Assembly (NCBI GenBank): GCA_050743075.1
Contig: JBOGDS010000079.1
Location: 1-15,882, forward strand
Length of the DNA stretch: 15,882 bases
Direction of reading: 5' to 3'
DNA from: JBOGDS01 sp050743075
GTDB lineage: Bacteria; Actinomycetota; Actinomycetes; Jiangellales; Jiangellaceae
The notes beneath the pieces were generated by a model. That model did not search any database and was not told where the DNA came from. It was given only the letters and a program-made list of their open reading frames with translations. A program made the translations under genes and the position numbers. Positions 1 to 7,024 of the stretch are shown one piece after another (the first letter of the stretch is position 1; each line of letters begins with the position of its first letter).

Positions 1-19
1 GGTGCACCTCAGGCCTCGC

Positions 20-385
20 TCAGCGGACCAGGCGGTCGAGCAGCCGGACGAGTTCGGCGGCGGGGTCATCGGTGCGGCCCGCGTGGACCGGTCCGGGTTG
101 GACGACGGTGCTGCGCGGCGCCGTGACCCAGCGGAACCGCTCGCCCTTGGAACCCGCGCCGGCCGGGCCCGCCCCGTCGCACGCAGCCCGGATCGCGTCC
201 ACGGCGGCGCAGACGGCCTCGACGTCTACCTCGGGGTCGAGCGCCCGCAACCGGGGGGCGTCGACGTGGGCCGCGGCCGCCAGGTAATCCTGGTCCTGGC
301 AGTAGACGATCACTCCGACGTTGGCCACCTCGCCTCTCTCGATCCTGGGGACGGCGCGCAGCAGCGCATACTCGAACGTCATCAT
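20..385 (-). CDS. DUF3037 family protein
   Basis: This 121-residue protein matches my recollection of the DUF3037 family, whose members are about 110-130 residues and share an N-terminal block of the type 'Y-A-L-x-R-x-x-P', then 'x-N-V-G-V-I-V-Y'. Here that block is at residues 6-28 (YALLRAVPRIERGEVANVGV, continuing IVYC). No signal peptide or membrane segment is visible. Its ATG shares an ATGA overlap with the stop of the HipA-like kinase gene, so the two are probably translationally coupled and made from one mRNA. A second Met follows directly and could also serve as the start. The biochemical role of DUF3037 is unknown to me. The pairing with a HipA-type kinase suggests a partner or modulator of that kinase, but this is inference. 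The family call is from memory of the motif, without a profile search. Confidence 0.85.
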   Translation of the reverse strand: MMTFEYALLRAVPRIERGEVANVGVIVYCQDQDYLAAAAHVDAPRLRALDPEVDVEAVCAAVDAIRAACDGAGPAGAGSKGERFRWVTAPRSTVVQPGPVHAGRTDDPAAELVRLLDRLVR

Positions 386-1134
386 GCGCGCGCTCCAGGA
401 AGCCAGGTGGTCGACGCCGCTCGGGCGCTCAGGTACTCGATAAAGGCAGGACGCTGGGCGTCGGGCAGCCAGTCGCTCGGGACCAGGTCCAGGACCTCGT
501 CGAGCATCTCGACCGTGACGAGCGGCCGGAGCTCGGCGTCGGCGTCCCTGACATGGCGAGCGAACGGCGCGAGCGCATGCTCGTGCAACTCATAGGTGCG
601 CAGAGCAAAGGCGTCGGAACCCGGCCAGGTGTGCTGGAACAGCAGTGCGGCGCCGTGGTCGATCGCCCACAGCTCGCCGTGCCAGACCAGCAGGTTGGGG
701 TTGCGCCAACTCCGGTCGACGTTGACGGTCAACGCGTCGAGCCAGAGGATCCGGGCGGCCGTGGTCGGATCCGGGCGCCAGCCCAGGCCGTCGTAGCCGA
801 TCGCCCGGGGAAGGAAGTCGATCCCGAGGTTCATCCCGGGGCTGGCAAGCAGCAGATCTTGCACCTCGGGGTCGGGTTCGCGCTGCCCGATCGACGGGTC
901 CAGCTCGATCAGCACCTGGTCCGGCACCCGGATGCCGAGCCGTCGGGCCAGCTCGCCGACCACCACTTCGGCCACCAGCGCCTTGACGCCCTGACCAGCA
1001 CCGCGGAACTTCACCACGTATGTCCCCAGGTCGTCGGCCTCGACCAGACCGGGAAGCGAGCCGCCCTCGCGCAAGGGCTCGACGTACCGCGTCGCCTGCA
1101 CCCGGCGGAGGGCACCGACGGATACCTCGACCAT
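382..1134 (-). CDS. HipA-like Ser/Thr protein kinase
   Basis: The 250-residue protein resembles the compact HipA-type kinases that lack the long N-terminal subdomain of E. coli HipA (about 440 residues). Visible kinase elements are a beta-strand lysine in VVKFRG (Lys42), a helix glutamate (AEVV, Glu56), the catalytic stretch VDRSWRNPNLLV (Asp140, with Asn145 or Asn147 as the metal ligand), and a DFG-equivalent AIDHG (Asp159). All residues needed for phosphotransfer therefore appear present. No HipB-type helix-turn-helix antitoxin lies next to it; the partner gene is DUF3037, which overlaps its stop by 4 bases. The start is ATG 1134: a TACGGT -10-like hexamer lies 7 bases upstream and no Shine-Dalgarno sequence is seen, which suggests a leaderless mRNA. 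The substrate is unknown. A toxin role is possible by family analogy but not shown; a housekeeping regulatory kinase is equally possible. Confidence 0.85.
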   Translation of the reverse strand: MVEVSVGALRRVQATRYVEPLREGGSLPGLVEADDLGTYVVKFRGAGQGVKALVAEVVVGELARRLGIRVPDQVLIELDPSIGQREPDPEVQDLLLASPGMNLGIDFLPRAIGYDGLGWRPDPTTAARILWLDALTVNVDRSWRNPNLLVWHGELWAIDHGAALLFQHTWPGSDAFALRTYELHEHALAPFARHVRDADAELRPLVTVEMLDEVLDLVPSDWLPDAQRPAFIEYLSARAASTTWLPGARA

Positions 1135-1141
1135 GAACCGG

Positions 1142-1147
1142 ACCGTA
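1142..1147 (-). promoter_or_regulatory. -10-like element of the HipA-like kinase gene (leaderless)
   Basis: TACGGT on the minus strand fits the actinobacterial TAnnnT -10 pattern and lies 7 bases before the ATG, so transcription should begin at or near the start codon. No convincing -35 is visible. The divergent cold-shock gene shares this 63-base intergenic region. Confidence 0.45.
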
Positions 1148-1197
1148 CGGCACTACGCTGTGCAGCGTCCGACCCCGACGACATAACGAGGTCTTCC

Positions 1198-1581
1198 GTG
1201 CCTACCGGCAAGGTGAAATGGTACGACACCGAGAAGGGCTTCGGCTTCCTCTCCAAGGACGAAGGTGGCGACGTCTTCGTCCACTCTTCCGCACTCCCGG
1301 CAGGCGTCACAGCGCTGAAGCCTGGCCAGCGGGTCGAGTTCGGCGTCGCCGAGGGCAAGCGTGGAGAGCAGGCTCTGTCCATCCATGTGCTCGACCCGCT
1401 CCCGTCGGTCGTCGCGGCGTCGCGCAAGAAGCCCGACGACATGGTGACGATCATCGAGGACCTCATCAAGCTGCTCGACGGCCTGTCGAACACCTATCGC
1501 CGGGGTCGCCAGCCCGACGGCAAGTCGGCCGGAAAGGTCGCTTCCGTCCTGCGCGCCGTCGCCGACGACATCGACACCTAG
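1198..1581 (+). CDS. Cold-shock domain protein with C-terminal extension
   Basis: The protein has 127 residues. Residues 1-65 form a cold-shock domain: it opens TGKVKWYDTEKGFGFL, containing the RNP1-type motif KGFGFL, followed by the RNP2-type DVFVHSSAL. This is the OB-fold that binds single-stranded nucleic acid and acts as an RNA chaperone. Small CspA proteins end at about 67 residues. This one carries a further 60 residues with a helix (MVTIIEDLIKLLDGLSNTYR), as in the longer mycobacterial and other actinobacterial Csp proteins. The start is GTG 1198: ACGAGG at 1186-1191 is a Shine-Dalgarno at 6 bases spacing, and the cold-shock domain begins at residue 3. The open frame extends far upstream, but that part is antisense to the kinase gene. 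The gene is convergent with the MFS gene; their stop codons lie on the same CTAG palindrome. Confidence 0.93.
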   Translation: MPTGKVKWYDTEKGFGFLSKDEGGDVFVHSSALPAGVTALKPGQRVEFGVAEGKRGEQALSIHVLDPLPSVVAASRKKPDDMVTIIEDLIKLLDGLSNTYRRGRQPDGKSAGKVASVLRAVADDIDT

Positions 1582-2942
1582 GGCGATGGCTGGACGCGCT
1601 GCGCAGCCAGCAGGCCCACCACCAGCCCGGCGGCGGCGATCCCCAGTCCGAGTTGGGGGATGAGCGGCAACGCGATTCCGAGCCCGCCGCCCAACACCCA
1701 GGCGAGCTGGAGGAGCGTGTCCGACCGGGCGAAGGCACTGGTGCGAATGTGCTCGGGCACGTCGCGTTGGACGACCGCATCGAGCGAGAGCCGACCCAAC
1801 TGCTGAGCGAACCCGGCGGCCAACGCCACGAGCAACACGGTGACCAGGCCCCACACGGCCGCCGTCAGGGCCGCGATCAACGCGGCCAGCCCGACCAACA
1901 CCAGCACGATCCGGTCAGGGCTGCGAGACCGAACTGCAGCGCCGGCCGCCGTGCCCGCCGTGCTACCGACCCAGGCGGCGATGGCGAGCAGGCCGATCGC
2001 CACCGTGTCGTCGAGGCCGGCGACCGGCTCCTCACGCAGGACGAACGCGAGGAACAAGGTGAGGAAGCCGGAGAAGGCGCGCAAGGCGGCGTTCGCCCGA
2101 AGTGCGCGCACCACCGGGCCGCCGACCCGATATGCCCGGCCCGGACCGGCCGTTCCATCCCGCAACGAGGCCGGACCCTCGCCGGCGGCCGAGTCGACCC
2201 GCGGCGAGAGCAGGATCGCCTGGACAGTTGCGGCCGCGTAGGCGAGGAACGCCAGCCGCAGCGGCCAGTCCGATCCGATCACCGCGAGGCCCACCCCGAT
2301 CGGCGCGCTGATCGCCGCGCCGATCACCGCCGCCATCGACAGCCGCGCGTTCGCAGTGACGAGAGGCACACCGTCCGGCAGCACCCGAGGCACGGCGGCT
2401 GCCCTGGTCACGGCATACGCCTTCGACGCGACCAGGCAGCCGAACGCCGCCGGGTACAGCCACACCCCGCCGGCGATCACCGCACCGGCCATCACCCAGC
2501 ACAGGAATGCCCTCACCGCCGTCGTCGTCCCGATCGCCCAGCGTCGACCGTGGCGGAACCGGTCCAGAAACGGTCCGACGACCGGGGCGATGACCACAAA
2601 GGGCGCCATCGTCAGCACCAGGTACAGGGCGACCCGCGAGCGGGCCTCCGATGTCGCGACGGAGAAGAACAGCGTGTCGGCCAACGCGATCGCAACAAGC
2701 ACGTCGGCGGCCGCCGTGACCGCATTGAGCTCGATCAGCCGGTTCAACCCGGTCTGCCCGGCGCCCTCAGCGCTCGCCGCCCGGCGCAGGCGCGCGGTGC
2801 CGGAGCGGGCGGCGCGCGATGTCGAGGCCGCGGCCTTCTTCGCTGCCCGCGCCGACACCCCGGCAACGCGGCGGACCCGCCTCGCCGGCTGGCCGCTCGG
2901 CTGGGAGCGGGGGTCCGGCCTCACGCGCCCATCCAACAGCAT
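1578..2942 (-). CDS. MFS-type transporter
   Basis: The 454-residue protein begins with about 65 residues rich in Arg, Ala and Lys (likely cytosolic), followed by roughly ten to twelve hydrophobic segments. These start at LIELNAVTAAADVLVAIAL and end at GLGIAAAGLVVGLLAAQRV. A motif-A-like loop, GPFLDRFRHGRRWAIG, joins segments 2 and 3, supporting the major facilitator fold. The substrate is unknown. I placed the start at ATG 2942, the first Met clear of the divergent DUF3027 gene. GTG 2858 is an alternative, and neither has a good Shine-Dalgarno. The open frame continues upstream to 3923, but only as antisense of DUF3027. From memory, a similar MFS protein lies near cold-shock and DUF3027 genes in several actinomycetes, which suggests a conserved neighbourhood rather than an acquired transporter. 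Confidence 0.85.
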   Translation of the reverse strand: MLLDGRVRPDPRSQPSGQPARRVRRVAGVSARAAKKAAASTSRAARSGTARLRRAASAEGAGQTGLNRLIELNAVTAAADVLVAIALADTLFFSVATSEARSRVALYLVLTMAPFVVIAPVVGPFLDRFRHGRRWAIGTTTAVRAFLCWVMAGAVIAGGVWLYPAAFGCLVASKAYAVTRAAAVPRVLPDGVPLVTANARLSMAAVIGAAISAPIGVGLAVIGSDWPLRLAFLAYAAATVQAILLSPRVDSAAGEGPASLRDGTAGPGRAYRVGGPVVRALRANAALRAFSGFLTLFLAFVLREEPVAGLDDTVAIGLLAIAAWVGSTAGTAAGAAVRSRSPDRIVLVLVGLAALIAALTAAVWGLVTVLLVALAAGFAQQLGRLSLDAVVQRDVPEHIRTSAFARSDTLLQLAWVLGGGLGIALPLIPQLGLGIAAAGLVVGLLAAQRVQPSP

Positions 2943-3017
2943 CGGATCACCGCGTCCGCCTGACCGATCCAGGCGTCGACTGTCGCTGACCCCGGCGGTT
3001 TGCGACAATGACTCCTC
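2943..3017. promoter_or_regulatory. Divergent intergenic region, MFS / DUF3027
   Basis: These 75 bases separate the two divergent starts and must hold both promoters. Towards DUF3027, GACAAT at 3004-3009 is a possible -10 lying 8 bases before GTG 3018, and no Shine-Dalgarno is present, so that mRNA may be leaderless. I see no clear -35 and no strong palindrome. Confidence 0.35.
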
Positions 3018-3842
3018 GTGACCTCCGTAGCGTCTCGGCAGCGCAGCCGTAAGGCTGACGCAGCCTGTGTCGACGCGCTCGACCTGGCCAGGACCGCTGC
3101 CGTCGAGACCGCGGGCGCCGACCAGGTCGGAGCGCACGATGGCTACGACGTGGAGGACGAGCGGGTCGTCACCCACTACTTCGACTGCACCGCGAGCGGC
3201 TACCACGGATGGCGTTGGTCGGTGACCGTCACGCGGGCGTCTCGCGCCAAGACCGTCACCGTCGACGAGTGCGTACTGCTCCCGGGCCCGGACGCCGTCC
3301 TGGCGCCGCCATGGGTGCCGTGGGATGACCGGGTAGAACCCGGTGACCTCGGGCCGGGTGACCTGCTGCCGACGACCGACGACGACCCGCGCCTGGTCCC
3401 CGGCTACACCGGCGCCGACGAGGAGCCCGATCCGGACGCCTCCCGCGCCGTCACCGACGAGCTGGGTCTCGGCCGGGTCCGCGTGCTCTCGCCGTGGGGG
3501 CGCGACGACGCGGCCGAACGTTGGCGTGACGGCAGCGGCGGCCCGCACACCGAGATCGCCCAGGCGGCGCCGTTCCCGTGCGCCACCTGTGGGTTCCTGG
3601 TGCCGCTGGCAGGTGCGCTCGGCCGGGTGTTCGGCGTCTGCGCCAACGAGCGCGCGCCGTTCGACGGCCAGGTCGTGTCCTACGACCACGGCTGCGGCGC
3701 CCACTCGGAGGTGCGGGTGGCGCAGTCGCCGGTGGTGCTGGCCGGGCCGGTGTTCGACACGCTGTCGCACGAGGTCGTCCCCCATCAGCCCGCGGTGTCT
3801 TCTCTGGAGGCCCTCGCCGATGAGGCGCTCGGCCACTCCTGA
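3018..3842 (+). CDS. DUF3027 family protein with a four-cysteine motif
   Basis: The 274-residue protein is soluble by appearance. Its C-terminal half carries the block I associate with DUF3027: PCATCGFLVPLAG, then VFGVCANERAPFDGQVVSYD, then HGCGAHSE. Cys188, Cys191, Cys208 and Cys226 form a CxxC-x16-C-x17-C arrangement that could bind zinc. Between about residues 105 and 150 lies an acidic, Asp/Pro-rich linker (GDLLPTTDDDPRLVPGYTGA), followed by a conserved-looking patch, GRVRVLSPWGRDDAAERW. The start is GTG 3018; an ATG at 3008 is in another frame and stops after 14 codons. The gene overlaps the next one by 23 bases, so the two products are probably made in step. Function unknown; zinc binding is inference. 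Confidence 0.88.
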   Translation: MTSVASRQRSRKADAACVDALDLARTAAVETAGADQVGAHDGYDVEDERVVTHYFDCTASGYHGWRWSVTVTRASRAKTVTVDECVLLPGPDAVLAPPWVPWDDRVEPGDLGPGDLLPTTDDDPRLVPGYTGADEEPDPDASRAVTDELGLGRVRVLSPWGRDDAAERWRDGSGGPHTEIAQAAPFPCATCGFLVPLAGALGRVFGVCANERAPFDGQVVSYDHGCGAHSEVRVAQSPVVLAGPVFDTLSHEVVPHQPAVSSLEALADEALGHS

Positions 3843-6819
3843 CCCGTTCGGTACGGCGGCGCTGCGCTCCCGGGTGCTCGCGGCGTGGGCGGCGTCGCCG
3901 GCCCGGTTCCGCGAGGACGCCAACGCCGAGGACGAGCTGGTCCACGGCGCCTATCGCGACCGGCTGGTCGTCGAACTGGCCCAGAACGCGGCCGACGCCG
4001 CGGCCCGCGCCCGGGTGCCCGGCCGGCTCCTGCTGCGCCTCGACGGCACCACGCTGACCGCGGCAAACGTGGGTGCGCCGCTGGACGACGCCGGCGTCGA
4101 AGGGCTGTCGATGCTGCGGGCGTCGGCCAAGCGCGACGACGATCCGGTCGCGACAGTGGGCCGGTTCGGGGTGGGCTTCGCCGCGGTCCTGGCAGTGACC
4201 GACGCGCCGGCGGTCCTGTCGCGGCCGGGTGGCGTCCGCTGGTCCCGTGCGGAGGCCAGCGCCGAGGCCGCGCGGCTGCCCGGGCTGGCGGACGAGCTGG
4301 GCCGCCGGGGCGGAGCGGTCCCGGTGCTGCGACTCCCGTTCCCCGCCGGCGGCGCGGTCCCCGACGGGTACGACACCGTGGTCTCGCTGCTGCTGCGCGA
4401 TGCCGCCGCGACGGCCCTGGTCGCTCGGCTGCTCGCCGAGGTCGACGACGCCCTGCTGCTCGCGCTGCCGGCTCTGGCCGAGGTCGCCATCGATGTCGAC
4501 GTCGAGGACGACGGCGCACGGCGGACGCTGACGGCCGCGTGGTCCGCGGACGACGTCGTGATCGCCGACGTGGGCCGCCGTACCCGGTGGCGGCTGGCTC
4601 GCCGCACCGGGCAGCTCGACGGCGGGCTGCTCGCGAACCGACCGGTCGAGGAGCGGCTGCGACCGTACTGGGCGGCAACCGTCGCGGTTCCGGTTTCCGA
4701 CGACGGCTCGCCGGCTGCTCAGCCTCCGTCGGTGTCCCGCGTCGTCCACTCGCCGACCCCCACCGACGACCGGACGGCCTTGCCGGCACTGGTCATCGGG
4801 TCGTTCCCGCTGGACTCCGCCCGTCGACGGGTGGCGCCCGGGCCGCTCACCGAGTGGCTGGTCGGGGAGGTCGCCCGCGCGTACGCCTCGCTCGCCGCTG
4901 GCATCGGTGTGCCCGCCGTCCTCGACCTTGTGCCGGGCCCGCTCGCGGCGGGTGAGCTGGATGCCGCCCTGCATCGGGCGGTCGTCGCCGAGCTGGCCGC
5001 GACGCCGCTGGTTCCGTCGGCCGACGGCGCAAGCCGGCTGCGGCCGGACGAGGTCGTTCTCGTCCCGGAGCTGCGCAGCGCGGCGAACCCGGCCGCACTG
5101 GCCGGCGTGGTCGGCGGGCTGCCGGCGATGTCGTGGTGGCGGGAGGAGCCGCTGCGCCGGCTCGGCGCGCGCGAGGTTCCGCTTGCGGAGGTCGTCGACC
5201 AGCTCGCCGGCGTGGCGCGACCGCCGGCAGGCTGGCTCAAGCTGTACGCTGCGCTCGACGGCGCGGACATCGATGCGCTCGCGGCGCTTCCCGTTCCGCT
5301 GTCAGACGGCCGGGTCGTGCGGGGCGCGCGCGGCGTGCTGCTGCCCACGTCCGGGACCGACCCCGGGTCGCTGGTGCCGTTGGGCCTGCGGCTGGCAGCT
5401 ACGGAGGCGGTGCACCCGTTGCTCGCACGACTCGGGGCCATCGAGGCGACGCCGGCAAGCGTGCTGCGCGACCCCGCCGTGCGAGCTGCCGTCGAGTCCG
5501 CGGCCGAGGAGGACAACGAAGGCCGAGCCGGGGTCGTCGCGGCCCTGCTGGACCTGGTCGCCGCCGCGGGACTGGGCGCCGACGAGGAGCCATGGCTGGC
5601 GGCGACACCGCTTTCCGACGCAACCGGGCACGCCGTCGCGGCCGGCGACCTCCTGCTGCCGGACTCACCGGTACTCGGCCTGCTGGACGTGGACCCGGCC
5701 GAACACGCGGTTGGTGCCGACGCGGTCGCGCGGTGGGGTCCGCACCTGCTGCGTGCCGTCGGCGTGCGCGACGGCTTCTGCGTCGCCCGCGATGCGGACG
5801 TGCCGCTGGACGGCGACTGCTGGCACGACCTCGACGCCGAGGACGACTGGGTGAACGACGTCGTCGCGGACCTGCCTGTCCAGGACCTGCCGCCGGTGCT
5901 GGCCGAGCTCTACGCGGTGCGCGACCTCGACCTGGTGCGTGACGACGCCTGGCCCGACGCTCTGGCGCTGCTCGCCGGCGACCCGACGACCCGGCCTGCG
6001 CTGGTCGAACCCGCGTACGCCGTGTTGCGCGACGGCTCGCGGCGTACGGTCACGCCGTACACCGTCTGGTGGTTGCGAACGCATGCCCGGATTGGCGGCC
6101 GTCGACTGGTGCAGCTGTGCAGTGCGGACGCCGAGCCGCTCGTGCGTAAACTGCTCGCGCCGCTGGGGCTCGATCTCGACGCTGCCGTCACTCGAGCGCT
6201 CCTGTTGCCGCGGACGCTCGCCGATGTGGACACCGGCCCGCTTCTCGATGTGCTCGCCGATTCCCAGGTCGTGCTCACCGCGCACGACCTGGGCCAGGTC
6301 TACGCGGCACTCGAGTCCGCCGATCCCAACTCGGTCACGGCTCCGCAACGGGTGCGGGTGCCCGACGGCGCTGGCTCGCGGGTGGTGGCGGCCGCCGAGG
6401 TGGTCGTCGCCGACGGCCCGTACTGGCTCCAGCTGGGCCTGCCCGCGGTCGTGCCCGGCGGGCGGGGGCTCGCCGACGTTCTCGACGTCGACCTGGCAGC
6501 GGACGTGGTCGACGGGGAACCAGCGACCTTCGGCACGGCCGTGCCCGTGCCGCGCGCCGTCGACCTGGTGCTCGCGGATCCGCCGGACACGTACGTCGAG
6601 CACGACGACCTGGTCGTTGCCGGGCGGTCCGTCGACTGGTGGGTCGACGGGTCGGCGACGGTGCATGCCTCGACGCCGGACGGGCTGGCGCGCGGGTTGG
6701 CCTGGACGGCGCGCCGCTGGGAGCTGCGCTTCCTACTCGCCGAAGCGTTGCGCGACCCGTCCGCCCTGCCCGTGCTGCTCGCGGAGCAGGCCTACGAGCG
6801 GCCCGACCCAAGCCGGTGA
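3820..6819 (+). CDS. Sacsin-type N-terminal ATPase-domain protein (Hsp90-like fold)
   Basis: This is a 999-residue protein. Residues 45-120 carry Bergerat-fold (GHKL) features: VVELAQNAADAA, with Glu52, Asn56 and Asp59 as the ATP/Mg box; ANVGAPLD (83-89); and the glycine-rich lid GRFGVGFAAVL (114-124). This matches the sacsin N-terminal ATPase-like proteins found in actinobacteria, which are relatives of Hsp90 and histidine kinases but carry no phosphoacceptor or response domain here. The remaining 850 residues are Ala/Leu/Val-rich, with no motif, signal peptide or membrane span I recognise. The start is ATG 3820, with CTGGAGG 9 bases upstream; the frame upstream is a shadow of DUF3027. The 23-base overlap with DUF3027 suggests a joint function. 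A chaperone-like ATPase is the best guess; the client is unknown. The stop codon lies inside a 16-base palindrome. Confidence 0.85.
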   Translation: MRRSATPDPFGTAALRSRVLAAWAASPARFREDANAEDELVHGAYRDRLVVELAQNAADAAARARVPGRLLLRLDGTTLTAANVGAPLDDAGVEGLSMLRASAKRDDDPVATVGRFGVGFAAVLAVTDAPAVLSRPGGVRWSRAEASAEAARLPGLADELGRRGGAVPVLRLPFPAGGAVPDGYDTVVSLLLRDAAATALVARLLAEVDDALLLALPALAEVAIDVDVEDDGARRTLTAAWSADDVVIADVGRRTRWRLARRTGQLDGGLLANRPVEERLRPYWAATVAVPVSDDGSPAAQPPSVSRVVHSPTPTDDRTALPALVIGSFPLDSARRRVAPGPLTEWLVGEVARAYASLAAGIGVPAVLDLVPGPLAAGELDAALHRAVVAELAATPLVPSADGASRLRPDEVVLVPELRSAANPAALAGVVGGLPAMSWWREEPLRRLGAREVPLAEVVDQLAGVARPPAGWLKLYAALDGADIDALAALPVPLSDGRVVRGARGVLLPTSGTDPGSLVPLGLRLAATEAVHPLLARLGAIEATPASVLRDPAVRAAVESAAEEDNEGRAGVVAALLDLVAAAGLGADEEPWLAATPLSDATGHAVAAGDLLLPDSPVLGLLDVDPAEHAVGADAVARWGPHLLRAVGVRDGFCVARDADVPLDGDCWHDLDAEDDWVNDVVADLPVQDLPPVLAELYAVRDLDLVRDDAWPDALALLAGDPTTRPALVEPAYAVLRDGSRRTVTPYTVWWLRTHARIGGRRLVQLCSADAEPLVRKLLAPLGLDLDAAVTRALLLPRTLADVDTGPLLDVLADSQVVLTAHDLGQVYAALESADPNSVTAPQRVRVPDGAGSRVVAAAEVVVADGPYWLQLGLPAVVPGGRGLADVLDVDLAADVVDGEPATFGTAVPVPRAVDLVLADPPDTYVEHDDLVVAGRSVDWWVDGSATVHASTPDGLARGLAWTARRWELRFLLAEALRDPSALPVLLAEQAYERPDPSR

Positions 6820-6870
6820 TCACCGGCACCTTCGGGCTCATGCCGCCGGAAACTGCCGATGATCACCGGA
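6812..6870. repeat. Palindrome and related direct repeat at the end of the sacsin-like gene
   Basis: GCCGGTGATCACCGGC at 6812-6827 is a perfect 16-base palindrome that contains the stop codon of the sacsin-like gene. TGATCACCGG recurs at 6861-6870, preceded by CCGA. In RNA the palindrome could form a stem in either direction, but no T-tract follows, so it is not a classical intrinsic terminator. The unit may belong to a dispersed intergenic repeat family. Confidence 0.5.
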
Positions 6871-6880
6871 AGTGAGGGCG

Positions 6881-6949
6881 TCAGCAGCAGCCGGCCACGT
6901 CGCAGCAGTCGTCGTCGCAACAGCCGCCGGCCAGGTTGAGGTCGTCCAT
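6881..6949 (-). CDS. Cysteine-rich micropeptide (22 residues), putative metal-binding
   Basis: A 22-codon frame starts at ATG 6949 and ends with TGA at 6881-6883. Residues 1-9 are mildly acidic and end in Gly-Gly; the rest reads CCDDDCCDVAGCC. Six of 22 residues are cysteine, in three adjacent pairs (10-11, 15-16, 21-22) separated by Asp or small residues, as expected of a thiolate metal or metalloid ligand. GGAGGGAGG (6954-6962, minus strand) is a near-perfect anti-16S match at normal spacing. A perfect TTGACA -35 (minus, 7016-7021) lies upstream, and the ArsR operators sit between that box and the start. The gene is divergent from arsR, and no gene follows on its strand, so it is not a leader peptide for a downstream operon. 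A role in binding or buffering metal (metallothionein-like) is inference. I know of no named family for it. Confidence 0.6.
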   Translation of the reverse strand: MDDLNLAGGCCDDDCCDVAGCC

Positions 6950-6953
6950 GAGT

Positions 6954-6962
6954 CCTCCCTCC
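6954..6962 (-). promoter_or_regulatory. Strong ribosome binding site of the Cys-rich micropeptide
   Basis: The minus strand reads GGAGGGAGG, then four bases (ACTC), then ATG. The first GGAGG is 8 bases from the start codon. It is the best Shine-Dalgarno in the window and the main evidence that this very short frame is translated. Confidence 0.7.
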
Positions 6963-6964
6963 TA

Positions 6965-7024
6965 CTCATCGACGCTCATCGATGTCTCGTCAGTTTTGGC
7001 GCAGACATCGATGAGTGTCAATAT
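6965..7024. promoter_or_regulatory. Shared arsR / micropeptide promoter with ArsR-type operators
   Basis: CTCATCGATGTCT (6975-6987) and its exact reverse complement AGACATCGATGAG (7003-7015) form a 13-base inverted repeat with a 15-base spacer. Each arm contains the self-complementary CATCGATG, with centres 29 bases apart. CTCATCGA also occurs at 6965-6972, a third partial copy. Rightward, CAATAT (7019-7024) is a -10 candidate 6 bases before ATG 7031, with no Shine-Dalgarno, so arsR is probably leaderless. Leftward, TTGACA (minus, 7016-7021) is a consensus -35, with a weak -10 (AAAACT or CAAAAC) 17-18 bases on. The right operator arm lies upstream of the arsR -10 and inside the spacer of the leftward promoter; the left arm covers the expected leftward start. 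One repressor could therefore silence both genes. Confidence 0.7.

Noticed and set aside
553..1197. N-terminal extension of the cold-shock gene frame
   Set aside because: It is antisense to the HipA-like kinase; the cold-shock domain starts right after GTG 1198, which has its own Shine-Dalgarno.
2943..3923. N-terminal extension of the MFS frame opposite DUF3027
   Set aside because: It is antisense to a recognisable family and lacks membrane character, so the start was placed at ATG 2942.
4000..6800. Histidine kinase or DNA gyrase/MutL reading of the GHKL domain
   Set aside because: No H-box, receiver, transmembrane sensor, transducer or MutL motifs follow the ATP-binding fold; the sacsin-type arrangement fits better.
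6812..6827. Palindrome as an intrinsic terminator
   Set aside because: No run of T follows on either strand; a role in ending transcription is possible but not shown.
6881..6949. Micropeptide as a RiPP precursor (Gly-Gly before the Cys-rich part) or a cysteine attenuator leader
   Set aside because: No modification enzyme or peptidase-type transporter is nearby, the ABC genes are on the far side of arsR with their own regulator, and no gene follows on the same strand to be attenuated. The RiPP idea is not excluded but has no support.
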